From a virus, in IMG/VR virus record IMGVR_UViG_3300035015_000002, positions 1-37,807 of that record: DNA of 37,807 bases; one strand, written 5' to 3'. Position 1 is the stretch's first letter, and every line of letters begins with the position of its first letter. Positions 30,806 through 37,433 of this stretch are shown in pieces. A model generated the notes under the pieces. It worked only from the letters and a program-made list of their open reading frames with translations. It searched no databases and was not told the origin of the DNA. The position numbers and the translations under genes are program-made.

Positions 30806-30920
30806 GTGTCGGGTATTTCAACGCATCACTTACTCGTCGCGCGACACGACGCAGACGCAGCGCGAAGTCCGGGGGCATAATGCAGCCGGTGTAGCCGCTT
30901 GCGGATGGAGGGCGCGGTGA
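30660..30920 (+). CDS. Rz1: Rz1-like outer-membrane lipoprotein spanin
   Basis: An 86-residue lipoprotein whose ATG 30660 (AAGGA nearby) lies inside the Rz gene, another frame. A signal sequence ends in the lipobox LTGC with cysteine 39 as lipidation site. The mature part has TECRVFQRITYSSRDTTQTQ then REVRGHNAAGVAACGW, the pattern of alphaproteobacterial phage Rz1 proteins (C-x-F-x-I-x-x-S-x-x-DT). It pairs with the inner-membrane spanin. Its stop overlaps the protease start (GTGA). Confidence 0.82.
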   Translation: MAVLWNMPNSKPAIWRHWTQPKRLGVIGLCATSLILTGCGTATLSGATECRVFQRITYSSRDTTQTQREVRGHNAAGVAACGWRAR

Positions 30921-31507
30921 GGGCGCTCCTGGCACTTGCCTTAGCGCTAACTCTCGCCGCTTGCGCTGGCCCATTCGACGCCCTCCGCTATTCCGTCAAG
31001 GTGGTCTCTGCCGCTGGCCACGGGTCAGGAACGGCAGTAGGTAGCGGCTTGATCCTGACAGCGGCGCACGTCGTCAAGGACGGCGAGACGGTCACGCTCA
31101 TCCGGTCGGACGGGTCGGAACTCAAAGCGGTGACGGTGTGGCGAGCGCCCGCCGAAGACGTGGCTATATTGCGGATAACAGACGGCACCATGCCGGAAGC
31201 CCGCATGTCGTGCGCTCTCCCCAAGCCCGGCGAGCCTATCGAGATTGTCGGCAATCCCGGCCCCTTAACCTTCATCACGTTGCGCGGCTTTGTGGCGTCC
31301 AGCGTCAATGTTCGCGGTCCTTGGAGGGTGGCGCATATCCTTGACGCGACTGCGATGGGCGGCGTGTCCGGCGGCGGCGTCTTCGACACTCGAGGGAGGC
31401 TGATCGGCATCTTGGTTGGTGCCTACGCTTCCGGCATCTCACCACAGTCCGGTATCTCCGTCATGGTTCCGGCTTCTGAAATCTGTTTGATGATGGGCCG
31501 CACGTAA
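30917..31507 (+). CDS. Trypsin-like serine protease lipoprotein
   Basis: A 196-residue exported protease. The start is GTG 30917 (GGAGGG just upstream, GTGA with Rz1). A signal peptide ends in LAAC with lipid cysteine 16. The S1/DegP-like catalytic triad is complete: H51 in LILTAAHVV, D81 in AEDVAILRI, S151 in GGVSGGGVF. No PDZ domain follows, so it is a protease domain alone, anchored to a membrane through lipid. It lies inside the lysis cassette between the spanins and further membrane proteins. It could cleave periplasmic or outer-membrane proteins during lysis (inference). Confidence 0.85.
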   Translation: MRALLALALALTLAACAGPFDALRYSVKVVSAAGHGSGTAVGSGLILTAAHVVKDGETVTLIRSDGSELKAVTVWRAPAEDVAILRITDGTMPEARMSCALPKPGEPIEIVGNPGPLTFITLRGFVASSVNVRGPWRVAHILDATAMGGVSGGGVFDTRGRLIGILVGAYASGISPQSGISVMVPASEICLMMGRT

Positions 31508-31842
31508 TGGACCCGACGACAAAACTCGTCACCTATACGATCGACCAAGCAGGAATAGAGCGCCTGATCGCAGCCGCTTCTCTTGCCGCCGCAAAGGAAG
31601 TCAAGGCCGAAGGCCCAAGCAAGACAGACATGGAAGCCATTGCCGAAGAAGCGTTGGCCCGATTTATGGACCGCTTAGGGATTGATGACATCCCGGCATT
31701 ACGAAAAGACCTCACAGCCATGCGCGCGGCTCGGGAGACAAAAGAGGCGCTTATCTCCCACGGACTTAAGGCGGTCCTGACCCTGCTTATCGGCGGCATC
31801 ATCACGGCCATTTGGCTTGCGCTCAAGGATACACGGGGATGA
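31507..31842 (+). CDS. C-terminally anchored membrane protein
   Basis: A 111-residue protein in a TAATG junction with the protease. The body is helical and charged (AKEVKAEGPSKTDMEAIAEE, DDIPALRKDLTAMRAARETK), and a single membrane span lies near the end (AVLTLLIGGIITAIWLAL, about 89-106). The tail-anchored layout is seen in phage proteins of lysis regions and may be a holin-like or antiholin-like protein. Family not recognised with confidence. Confidence 0.65.
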   Translation: MDPTTKLVTYTIDQAGIERLIAAASLAAAKEVKAEGPSKTDMEAIAEEALARFMDRLGIDDIPALRKDLTAMRAARETKEALISHGLKAVLTLLIGGIITAIWLALKDTRG

Positions 31843-32309
31843 GCGAGAGGATCGTCGCGGGGACTTTTGTCTGGCTTATTGCGGGATGTGTAAGTATGGC
31901 GTTTTTTATGTTCGCCGCGCCTGCTTTGGAGGCCAGACTAGCCCCTGTGCTGACAGACCAGCGCATCGTAATCGAAGCAGACGACCGAAAGCCCGGACGC
32001 ATGTGCTGGACGTGGCATTGGGTCAAGCGGCGATATGCCCAGCCCGTTGTCGTCACATGGTCGATTGCAATCGACAACACTGCCGTTGCAATCCCGGTGG
32101 TTGCCGAGCGCGAGGCAGACGGGTTCGCCTTGCGCACTCCAGCGACACACTCCCCAGGGGCAGGGCGCAACGACTTGTGCGTCAAGATACCGGATCACTT
32201 GGACAAGTCGCCGGGGATGACCATCAAGGGGAGCATCAATTACCGCACGTCTCATGGTCTTTGGACGGTCTGGCAGGACATGCCGACAGTCAAAGTTCCG
32301 CCGCTCTAA
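31839..32309 (+). CDS. Membrane-anchored or exported hypothetical protein
   Basis: A 156-residue protein starting at ATG 31839 (ATGA). An N-terminal hydrophobic span (VAGTFVWLIAGCVSMAFFMF) acts as an anchor or uncleaved signal. The rest looks like a beta-sandwich with paired cysteines and tryptophans (RMCWTWHWVKRRYAQPVVVT, NDLCVKIP, HGLWTVWQDMP). It is probably periplasmic. Function unknown; the lysis-region location suggests an envelope role. Confidence 0.66.
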   Translation: MSERIVAGTFVWLIAGCVSMAFFMFAAPALEARLAPVLTDQRIVIEADDRKPGRMCWTWHWVKRRYAQPVVVTWSIAIDNTAVAIPVVAEREADGFALRTPATHSPGAGRNDLCVKIPDHLDKSPGMTIKGSINYRTSHGLWTVWQDMPTVKVPPL

Positions 32310-32313
32310 TCGC

Positions 32314-33531
32314 ATGTCACACCCTCCGCTGCCTCGCGAGATGGCGCAAGAGGCGCTTGACGCCTTCCGCGCCTATGGGTCTCAGCAGAAAGCCGCAGAC
32401 GCCCTCGGCATCCCCAGGCCGACATTGCAGGCCCGCCTAGCCAAGGCGTCCCTATATGGGATGGACGGGACAGGCCCGGTTCTGAACGGCTTCGAAATCT
32501 CGTCTATCTCCACACAGCGCGGCCCGGACGGCGAGACGCAACGTGAGTGGGTGAAACAGAAGCCAGAAGCTGGCGGCACGTTTGAAGTCCCGGCTGGCCA
32601 CGTCGTCAAGGGCGTCTCTGCCTTGGTCGGCGCGGATGGGCGAACGGTTCAGCAGTGGGTTAAGACGAAGGAAGGCGATCTAGGCCCGGAAGCGTGGGCC
32701 GATATCATCAAGGCCGCTCTAGCCGATTTCCAGCATCACAGGCAGGCGCAAGAGCCTCCCCCGTCCGATGACAGCCTGGCGGTCTTCCTGCCAGTCAGTG
32801 ATGCACATTTTGGCCTATATGCCCACGGCCCGGAAGCTGGCGAAGATTATGACCTCGGCATCGCAGATCGTACCAATCGCGATACGTTCGCGCGCCTGAT
32901 TGACGCGACACCGGCAAGCGGTCATGCCGTGATTGTCGGACTGGGCGACCTTCTCCACGCCGACAATCCTTCAAACCAGACAACCAATTCCGGTCACGCT
33001 TTGGATGTGGACACGCGCCATTCCAAGGTGCGCAAAACCGCTGTCATGTACATGATTTTCTGCACTGAAAAGGCTTTGGAGCGGCACGCCAAGGTGACGG
33101 TGCGCGTCCTTCCTGGCAACCATGATGAAGTAACGGCGGGCGCTATCGCCTTGGCTCTTTGGGCTTGGTTCCGCAACGACGACCGCGTGACGGTTGATAT
33201 CGACCCGTCTCGCTTCTGGTGGTGGCGGTTCGGTGCAAACCTTCTAGGCGCGACCCATGGCGACCAGGCCAAGATGCAAGCGCTGCCTATGCTGATGGCG
33301 GCAACCCGACCGAAGGATTGGGGAGAGACGCGGCACAGGTTCATTGCCTGCGGTCACATTCACACGAAGACGGCTCTGGAGATCGGCGGCGTGATTGTTG
33401 AGAGCTTCCAGTCCACAGCGGCTAGAGACGCATGGCACGCGGGCATGGGCTACAAGGCCGGGCGGTCCATGCAAGCCATCGTGTTGCACGAAGAGCGCGG
33501 CGAGATTGGTCGGCATCGGGTGGTCATATGA
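32314..33531 (+). CDS. HTH-linked calcineurin-like metallophosphoesterase
   Basis: A 405-residue protein. Residues 10-48 contain a helix-turn-helix (SQQKAADALGIPRPTLQARL). After a beta linker comes a metallophosphoesterase domain with all metal motifs: D163xH165 (VSDAHFG), GD at 211-212 (GLGDLLHAD), GNHDE at 268-272, HGD at 315-317 and GHIH at 347-350. Enzymes of this fold cleave phosphodiester or phosphomonoester bonds; with a DNA-binding-like domain a nucleic-acid substrate is likely but unproven. It sits at the end of the late operon, away from the replication genes. The start at 32314 fits the conserved beginning. Confidence 0.83.
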   Translation: MSHPPLPREMAQEALDAFRAYGSQQKAADALGIPRPTLQARLAKASLYGMDGTGPVLNGFEISSISTQRGPDGETQREWVKQKPEAGGTFEVPAGHVVKGVSALVGADGRTVQQWVKTKEGDLGPEAWADIIKAALADFQHHRQAQEPPPSDDSLAVFLPVSDAHFGLYAHGPEAGEDYDLGIADRTNRDTFARLIDATPASGHAVIVGLGDLLHADNPSNQTTNSGHALDVDTRHSKVRKTAVMYMIFCTEKALERHAKVTVRVLPGNHDEVTAGAIALALWAWFRNDDRVTVDIDPSRFWWWRFGANLLGATHGDQAKMQALPMLMAATRPKDWGETRHRFIACGHIHTKTALEIGGVIVESFQSTAARDAWHAGMGYKAGRSMQAIVLHEERGEIGRHRVVI

Positions 33532-33752
33532 AACCCCGCGTCAACGGCATCTTTCGCTATGTCCGGCACTCAGACGCCGAAGCCTATGCGCAGCGCGGAT
33601 GGATGTTTCTTCGCGACCTCGGACCCACGCACGGTGAGTATTCCGCCCTCTGGTGGCATTGTGGCTGCGTCCCTCAGAACGATGCGCCTCGTGGAACGGT
33701 TCGCGTTATGGTCGCTAATAGACCTGGACAAGCCGTTATGGTCCACGCATGA
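33528..33752 (+). CDS. Small hypothetical protein
   Basis: A 74-residue protein in an ATGA junction with the phosphoesterase. Pattern: MKPRVNGIFRYVRHSDAEAY, then AQRGWMFLRDLGPTHGEYSA and LWWHCGC. It is basic and rich in aromatics, perhaps a small DNA- or protein-binding fold. Other frames in this stretch are shadows. No family recognised. Confidence 0.62.
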   Translation: MKPRVNGIFRYVRHSDAEAYAQRGWMFLRDLGPTHGEYSALWWHCGCVPQNDAPRGTVRVMVANRPGQAVMVHA

Positions 33753-33946
33753 AGCAGGAGCTATCCCTGCTGGTGGCGTTCGTAGACCACGAAACGGGCT
33801 TGATCGGGATCAATGTCATTCTAGACGGCAATCAGGAGACGCGGCTTGTCGCGTCCCCACAGGTCGTTGCATCGGCCATCCGCCACCTTGCCGAGGCGCT
33901 GGCACGGAAGGCGGGGGCTGTTCCCGCTCGGGATCATTTGGGCTGA
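33749..33946 (+). CDS. Small hypothetical protein, last rightward gene
   Basis: A 65-residue protein, coupled by ATGA to the previous gene: two beta strands (LLVAFVDHETGLIGINVILD) and a helix (SPQVVASAIRHLAEALARKA). The last gene before the attachment region; no terminator is visible after it. Its end contains the first copy of a 16-bp dyad-containing repeat (33919-33934). Unknown function. Confidence 0.58.
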   Translation: MKQELSLLVAFVDHETGLIGINVILDGNQETRLVASPQVVASAIRHLAEALARKAGAVPARDHLG

Positions 33947-33984
33947 TTATCGCATAAATGCAATGGAATGTTCCCGCTCGGGAT
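33919..33984. repeat. Two 16-bp repeats with dyad, 50 bp apart
   Basis: TGTTCCCGCTCGGGAT occurs at 33919-33934 and 33969-33984. Each holds TCCCG-CT-CGGGA, a near-perfect palindrome. GTTCCCGCTC appears again at 34072-34081. They lie about 150-200 bp from the attachment core, in a place suited to excisionase or other accessory factor sites. The 50-bp spacing is close to five helical turns. Confidence 0.6.
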
Positions 33985-34040
33985 AACCCTTCCCAAGTAC
34001 TAGCGCGAGGATTGCGGTACGGGATGAACCGGGAACAGGC

Positions 34041-34277
34041 TCCCCCAGATTTCCCCCAGACGATGGCGCACGTTCCCGCTCCGTGCTGCCGATTGGTGCA
34101 CTACCGTCCCGCTGTAATCGCTTGGAATATGGTGGGCGCGACAGGGATTGAACCTGTGACCCCTCCCGTGTGAAGGGCTTGGTCATCTACTTTGAAACCA
34201 TCTTTATCCGTTTGAGAACTATATCATTTCCGCTGCTCGGCTGCACTGCGTTTCCACACTTCCCCCAGATTTCCCCC
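34041..34277. repeat. 17-bp direct repeats flanking the attachment core (arm-site-like)
   Basis: TCCCCCAGATTTCCCCC occurs at 34041-34057 and 34261-34277, one on each side of the tRNA-like core (34130-34177), 72 and 83 bp away. Each contains two CCCCC runs one helical turn apart. This is the geometry of arm-type integrase sites in lambda-like attP. The right copy lies in the 3' end of the integrase gene. Confidence 0.6.
34130..34177 (-). other. attP: attP core: 3' half of a tRNA-Val(CAC) gene
   Basis: On the minus strand this is the tRNA 3' half: anticodon loop TTCACAC (34174-34168; CAC anticodon), stem GGGAG, variable loop, T-arm ACAGGTTCAATCCCTGT, acceptor strand CGCGCCC, discriminator A and CCA at 34130. 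The 5' half is absent and the outer anticodon-stem bases on that side do not pair, so it is not a functional tRNA but the identity block used for integration. It lies 9 bp beyond the integrase stop. Insertion would restore the host tRNA. Confidence 0.85.
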
Positions 34278-35305
34278 GAAATGATCGGAAGAGCGTTGAT
34301 CGCCGGGGCGAAGTTCGAGCTATTTAAATGGGCGTAGCGCTGAACCATGGTCATGGTTTTCCAGCCGCCTAGCTTCATCAACGCCAACAGGTCGCGGTGC
34401 TCCAGATAGTACCAGGAGGCCCATGTGTGGCGGAGCGTGTGGGGTGTTACCTCTGCGCTATAAATCCACCGTCCGTTGGCCCCGCGCTTCCGGCTACCTA
34501 GCCCGGCGTTGAATGCGGCTATGCGGAAGGCGGTCTTGATCATCCCTCCCCCCTCATCCTTTTCCTGATAGGGCAGGCCACTGGGCTTGCGGAAAACCGC
34601 GCCTTCCCTGTCTGGCAGATTGGCGAGAGCCGCGACCGCAGACGGGTGCAGCGGCATACCGCGCGGCTCGCCGTTCTTGGTCTTGAGGAATTGGACGTGA
34701 GCGCGGGAGAGGTCCACCTGTTTCCAGTCAAGGAACAGAGCCTCGGATATCCTGGATCCCGTGTAGATCAGGAATGTGATCAGCGGCCTAAGATGCGGCC
34801 CGCTCGCATTGATCAGGGCTTGCGCCTCCTCCACCGATAGCCAGCGAGTTTTGCCCTCAGGCTGACGCGGGCGCTCTAGCGAGACTTCGGCGCACATCTT
34901 CCGGTTGGCCGCGTGCTGGAGCACGGCGGAGACAGGCGTGAATATCTGGCGGTTGATCGTGCTTGGTTTGGCTGTCGGCATCAGGGCCTTCGCGCATGTC
35001 TCGACCGCAACCTGATCAATCTCCGATAGCTTCCGGGTTCCGAAATAGGAGAGCAGCGGCGACATAAACCGGCGCTCGCCTCCCTGTTCCATGTAACTCA
35101 GGGCCGCGCTGGCAAAGGTCGCGACAGCGGAACGACCGTGGATTGCCTCATCGAGGATCTCTGCCTCTCGCCGGGCGCGGTATTCTTCCGCCCTTTTTCG
35201 TTCGCGAGTGCCAGTGCTTTCTTCAACGCGTCGGCCCCGGACGGAGCCCCGGACGTACCAAGGGCCGTCTTTGACTTTCCGGTTTTTGACGAGCTTGAGT
35301 GCCAT
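34187..35305 (-). CDS. int: Tyrosine-recombinase integrase
   Basis: A 372-residue integrase. The N-terminus (WYVRGSVRGRRVEESTGTRE) is an arm-DNA-binding domain, the core-binding domain spans about 60-150, and the catalytic domain carries R185 (YTGSRISEAL), a lysine in LKTKNG (about 208-210), H289xxR292 (TPHTLRHTWASW), W315 (LGGW) and nucleophile Y324 (QRYAHL). It directs recombination between attP and the host tRNA gene. ATG 35305 has GAGAGG upstream; a longer frame to 35353 is not needed. The first 70 codons overlap the excisionase-like gene. Confidence 0.92.
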   Translation of the reverse strand: MALKLVKNRKVKDGPWYVRGSVRGRRVEESTGTRERKRAEEYRARREAEILDEAIHGRSAVATFASAALSYMEQGGERRFMSPLLSYFGTRKLSEIDQVAVETCAKALMPTAKPSTINRQIFTPVSAVLQHAANRKMCAEVSLERPRQPEGKTRWLSVEEAQALINASGPHLRPLITFLIYTGSRISEALFLDWKQVDLSRAHVQFLKTKNGEPRGMPLHPSAVAALANLPDREGAVFRKPSGLPYQEKDEGGGMIKTAFRIAAFNAGLGSRKRGANGRWIYSAEVTPHTLRHTWASWYYLEHRDLLALMKLGGWKTMTMVQRYAHLNSSNFAPAINALPIISGEIWGKCGNAVQPSSGNDIVLKRIKMVSK

Positions 35306-35454
35306 CTCAGGGCCTCTCGGATTACAACGATGTCTTCGGGGAGAAAACGCCACTCACGCCCAATGCGGTAGCCGAAGCCTTGCTTGCCCGCCAGCCAACC
35401 TTGCAGCCAGCGGCGAGAACAGCCAAGAGCCTTTGCGGCGTCATCCAGCCCCAT
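35098..35454 (-). CDS. xis: Excisionase-like helix-turn-helix protein
   Basis: A 118-residue protein. Residues 1-45 form a MerR/Xis-type winged helix (MGLDDAAKALGCSRRWLQGW, then RIGREWRFLPEDI). A Ser/Lys/Ala tail follows (SSSSKTGKSKTALGTSGAPS), then a helix. The last 69 codons overlap the integrase gene in another frame (208 bp). The start is placed at ATG 35454, with AGGGAGG ahead; ATG 35475 would form an ATGA junction with the previous gene. As with lambda Xis, it probably bends attP DNA to favour excision. Confidence 0.75.
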   Translation of the reverse strand: MGLDDAAKALGCSRRWLQGWLAGKQGFGYRIGREWRFLPEDIVVIREALRWHSSSSKTGKSKTALGTSGAPSGADALKKALALANEKGRKNTAPGERQRSSMRQSTVVPLSRPLPARP

Positions 35455-35471
35455 GATTGCCGAAACCTCCC

Positions 35472-35681
35472 TCATGGCGTGGGCTCGGGGGCGGCGGGGG
35501 AGAGCGGCACGGATGGCAATGCCGGGTCGTGGATTGTGTCGATGAACCAGTCTGGGTGCAGATTGATGGTCATCCCATCGACAATGCGATCCACCTGTCG
35601 CTCCGACTTTCCGGTGACATCGACCCGCCCCGTCCGCTCGCCGGTCTCGTAGTTCACTCGCTCAAGATAGGTCCTGGTCAT
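35472..35681 (-). CDS. Small hypothetical protein upstream of xis
   Basis: A 69-residue protein starting at ATG 35681 (GGGAGGGG upstream; TGATG junction); GTG 35684 is an alternative. Pattern TRTYLERVNYETGERTGRVD, then GKSERQVDRIVDGMTINLHP, suggests a small alpha/beta fold. The end is proline-rich. Part of the leftward operon; function unknown. Confidence 0.66.
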   Translation of the reverse strand: MTRTYLERVNYETGERTGRVDVTGKSERQVDRIVDGMTINLHPDWFIDTIHDPALPSVPLSPAAPEPTP

Positions 35682-36016
35682 CACTCCCCTCCCTTGGCTG
35701 CGGTCATGGCGCGGTAGACTGCAACGGCGACCATCCCGTCATCCCAGTCCGGCGTGATGCCCGCGACGTAGTTCTGGTGATCAGCGTGAACCCCTTCTAA
35801 AACGGTGATCCCTGCGTCGATCATACCAAATGGTAAGGCGCTGTCTGAGACTTCGCGCGTCTCGTCGTCCTTCGGCACGCACACCATTCCAGCCGCCTCT
35901 ATGGCCGACAGGGCGGCTTGGGCTGCGATGCGCGCGTTCATCCGCCGAACATGATGTTCGTTCTCCTCGAACGCTTCCGGGTCGATCTTGACCGCGATGC
36001 TCTCGACCAGCGTCAT
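35681..36016 (-). CDS. Hypothetical leftward-operon protein
   Basis: A 111-residue acidic, helical protein coupled by ATGA to the upstream gene. Residues 15-45 are an amphipathic helix (NEHHVRRMNARIAAQAALSA). Two acidic stretches (PKDDETREVSDS, TPDWDDGM) follow. No domain recognised. Confidence 0.66.
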   Translation of the reverse strand: MTLVESIAVKIDPEAFEENEHHVRRMNARIAAQAALSAIEAAGMVCVPKDDETREVSDSALPFGMIDAGITVLEGVHADHQNYVAGITPDWDDGMVAVAVYRAMTAAKGGE

Positions 36017-36618
36017 GACTTGGGCTCCTTGAGTAGGGCGATGTTGACTGCGCGGGGAAAGACTTTGTTGCCGTAGCGAAGTGTGTCGGGAGAGCCTGAT
36101 GGCTCCTTGGTGAGCAGGGCGCGGGCGATCCGTTCAAACTCCTCAACCCTGGCGCGCAAGGCGTTGGCCTCCATCAGCCGGTCATGAGCAATCGCGGCCC
36201 ACCTGTCGGATGTCCGCTCAAGCTCTAGGACGCGCGCTTCGGCGGTCTCGGCGCGGGTGTTGGCAGCAGTCTCCAGTGCAATTCGGTTGACGTTCTCGTC
36301 GTACTGCCAGTCGCGCTCCCTCGTCAGTCTCTCCACCTCGGCTTGCAGGCCGGGTTGGGGGGCGGCGTAGAGGGGCTGAACTTTTGTATAGTCAGGATGG
36401 TTCTTACGCGGCTCGGTGTAACGCAACTCCCATCGGTTGCTGATTGCACATAGCACCCGCCACGCCACCGGCTCCGGCGCGGGGGAGGCAGCGCTGTCCC
36501 GCATGCATAAAGTGCTATCGTAATGCGGCGACATCGACATGGGGCATGAACCGTTGCACTGGGTCCAGTTGTCGCCAGAATGAAGCCCACACTTCGGGCA
36601 TGTGAGATCACCCGACAT
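36013..36618 (-). CDS. Zinc-knuckle and coiled-coil hypothetical protein
   Basis: A 201-residue protein. The N-terminus has a CPKCG...C...C cluster (CPKCGLHSGDNWTQCNGSCP, residues 7-26), a likely small zinc site. A middle domain (PVAWRVLCAISNRWELRYTE) and a long coiled coil (QAEVERLTRERDWQYDENVN onward, about 93-170) follow. ATG 36618 is preferred; an upstream frame to 36864 overlaps another gene. Similar ead/Ea-type proteins with variable C-terminal coils are common in phage early left operons; this is a comparison of architecture, not a firm match. Confidence 0.66.
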   Translation of the reverse strand: MSGDLTCPKCGLHSGDNWTQCNGSCPMSMSPHYDSTLCMRDSAASPAPEPVAWRVLCAISNRWELRYTEPRKNHPDYTKVQPLYAAPQPGLQAEVERLTRERDWQYDENVNRIALETAANTRAETAEARVLELERTSDRWAAIAHDRLMEANALRARVEEFERIARALLTKEPSGSPDTLRYGNKVFPRAVNIALLKEPKS

Positions 36619-36874
36619 GGTCGGTCTCCTCGATTCCGCAGATGACGACGGGGACGACGCAATAACCGGAGTGTGTCCACTTCTCGTCAGGCTCAACGGC
36701 TTCGACCCGAACAAGCTCCTCGTTGTCCGTGTCCATGATCGCCCACCCCCGCACTCCGCACAGCGGCAGAGCGGCGAGGAGGGCGGCGCGCATGGCTTCG
36801 TCATCGGACGATGTGCGTCGCACAGCGGCAAGCCACGCGGTTTGCGCCGCTTCCACGGCTTCATCGGGGATCAT
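36608..36874 (-). CDS. Hypothetical leftward-operon protein
   Basis: An 88-residue protein, helical at the start (EAVEAAQTAWLAAVRRTSSD, then DEAMRAALLAAL) and beta at the end. The N-terminal pattern resembles a frequent accessory-phage motif with DDEAMRAAL. It overlaps both neighbours by about a dozen bases. Function unknown. Confidence 0.66.
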   Translation of the reverse strand: MIPDEAVEAAQTAWLAAVRRTSSDDEAMRAALLAALPLCGVRGWAIMDTDNEELVRVEAVEPDEKWTHSGYCVVPVVICGIEETDHVG

Positions 36875-37061
36875 CGGGGCCTACCTGGTCGTCGCGTTCC
36901 AAACGGCGGCGCTCGTCGCGGTCTTCGCGGAGATAGTCGGGATCGGGGTCAAACGGGTCTTCAAATTCACAGGGCGCGCTTTCGGGCATGTTCCCTGTCT
37001 TTTCCTCCCACTCGCAATTCCGGGTGGAATATGACCCGCACCATCGGCAAATGTCAGACAT
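36861..37061 (-). CDS. Small zinc-ribbon-like protein
   Basis: A 66-residue acidic protein beginning at ATG 37061. It has a CRWCG...C pattern (SDICRWCGSYSTRNCEWEEK) and a further cysteine in APCEFED, a possible one-zinc ribbon, then a run of Asp/Arg (DPFDPDPDYLREDRDERRRL). A longer frame up to 37070 is not needed. Function unknown. Confidence 0.6.
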   Translation of the reverse strand: MSDICRWCGSYSTRNCEWEEKTGNMPESAPCEFEDPFDPDPDYLREDRDERRRLERDDQVGPDDPR

Positions 37062-37182
37062 TCTCAACATCCCTCATCATCGCCCTCGCGAGCGCTATCG
37101 TCTCGATGTCGCGGCTGTCTGATCCCCCAGCCGCTAGGCGCGCTTCGGCCTCGGCTATCAGGGTGAGAAGGGCGGCGGTCAT
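37054..37182 (-). CDS. Very small hypothetical protein (42 aa)
   Basis: A 42-codon frame that is easily missed. ATG 37182 makes an ATGA overlap with the upstream gene and its stop overlaps the start of the zinc-ribbon-like gene by 8 bp. It fills the only gap in the operon. It encodes one long amphipathic helix (ALLTLIAEAEARLAAG) and a second (IETIALARAMMRDV). Function unknown. Confidence 0.55.
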   Translation of the reverse strand: MTAALLTLIAEAEARLAAGGSDSRDIETIALARAMMRDVENV

Positions 37183-37433
37183 GGCCGCACCTTCCAAAGC
37201 GAGCCGACCGCATCGGCCAGGTTGTCTTCGACCATGTTGACGAATTCCGAGATATCAGCGCCACCGACCCCATCGGCGCGGGCTTGTGCGGCGCGAAGGA
37301 AGGCCATGAACGTCTCGGCCTGTTCCTCGATGTCCTGTGCAATCTGGAGCGCGATCACGTCGCTTGCTGACAACAAGTCGGCGTTGCGCTGGCGGGGCGA
37401 GCGGTAGAGCGTGGCGAGTTCTGACGGGGACAT
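37179..37433 (-). CDS. Hypothetical leftward-operon protein
   Basis: An 84-residue, all-helical acidic protein, starting at ATG 37433 in a TGATG junction with the pentapeptide-repeat gene and with GGAGG upstream; GTG 37436 is an alternative. Pattern SASDVIALQIAQDIEEQAET then FMAFLRAA. No family recognised. Confidence 0.66.
   Translation of the reverse strand: MSPSELATLYRSPRQRNADLLSASDVIALQIAQDIEEQAETFMAFLRAAQARADGVGGADISEFVNMVEDNLADAVGSLWKVRP

Noticed and set aside
33958-34173. 71-codon plus frame across the attachment region
   Set aside because: Its end (GATGIEPVTP) is the familiar false translation of a tRNA 3' end; no ribosome-binding site.
34130-34205. Complete tRNA gene
   Set aside because: Only the 3' half fits; no D-arm or 5' acceptor strand can be found on the other side.
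37064-37342. 92-codon minus frame in the leftward operon
   Set aside because: It conflicts with two coupled frames (37179-37433 and 37054-37182) that have ATGA/TGATG junctions; its translation is basic low complexity.
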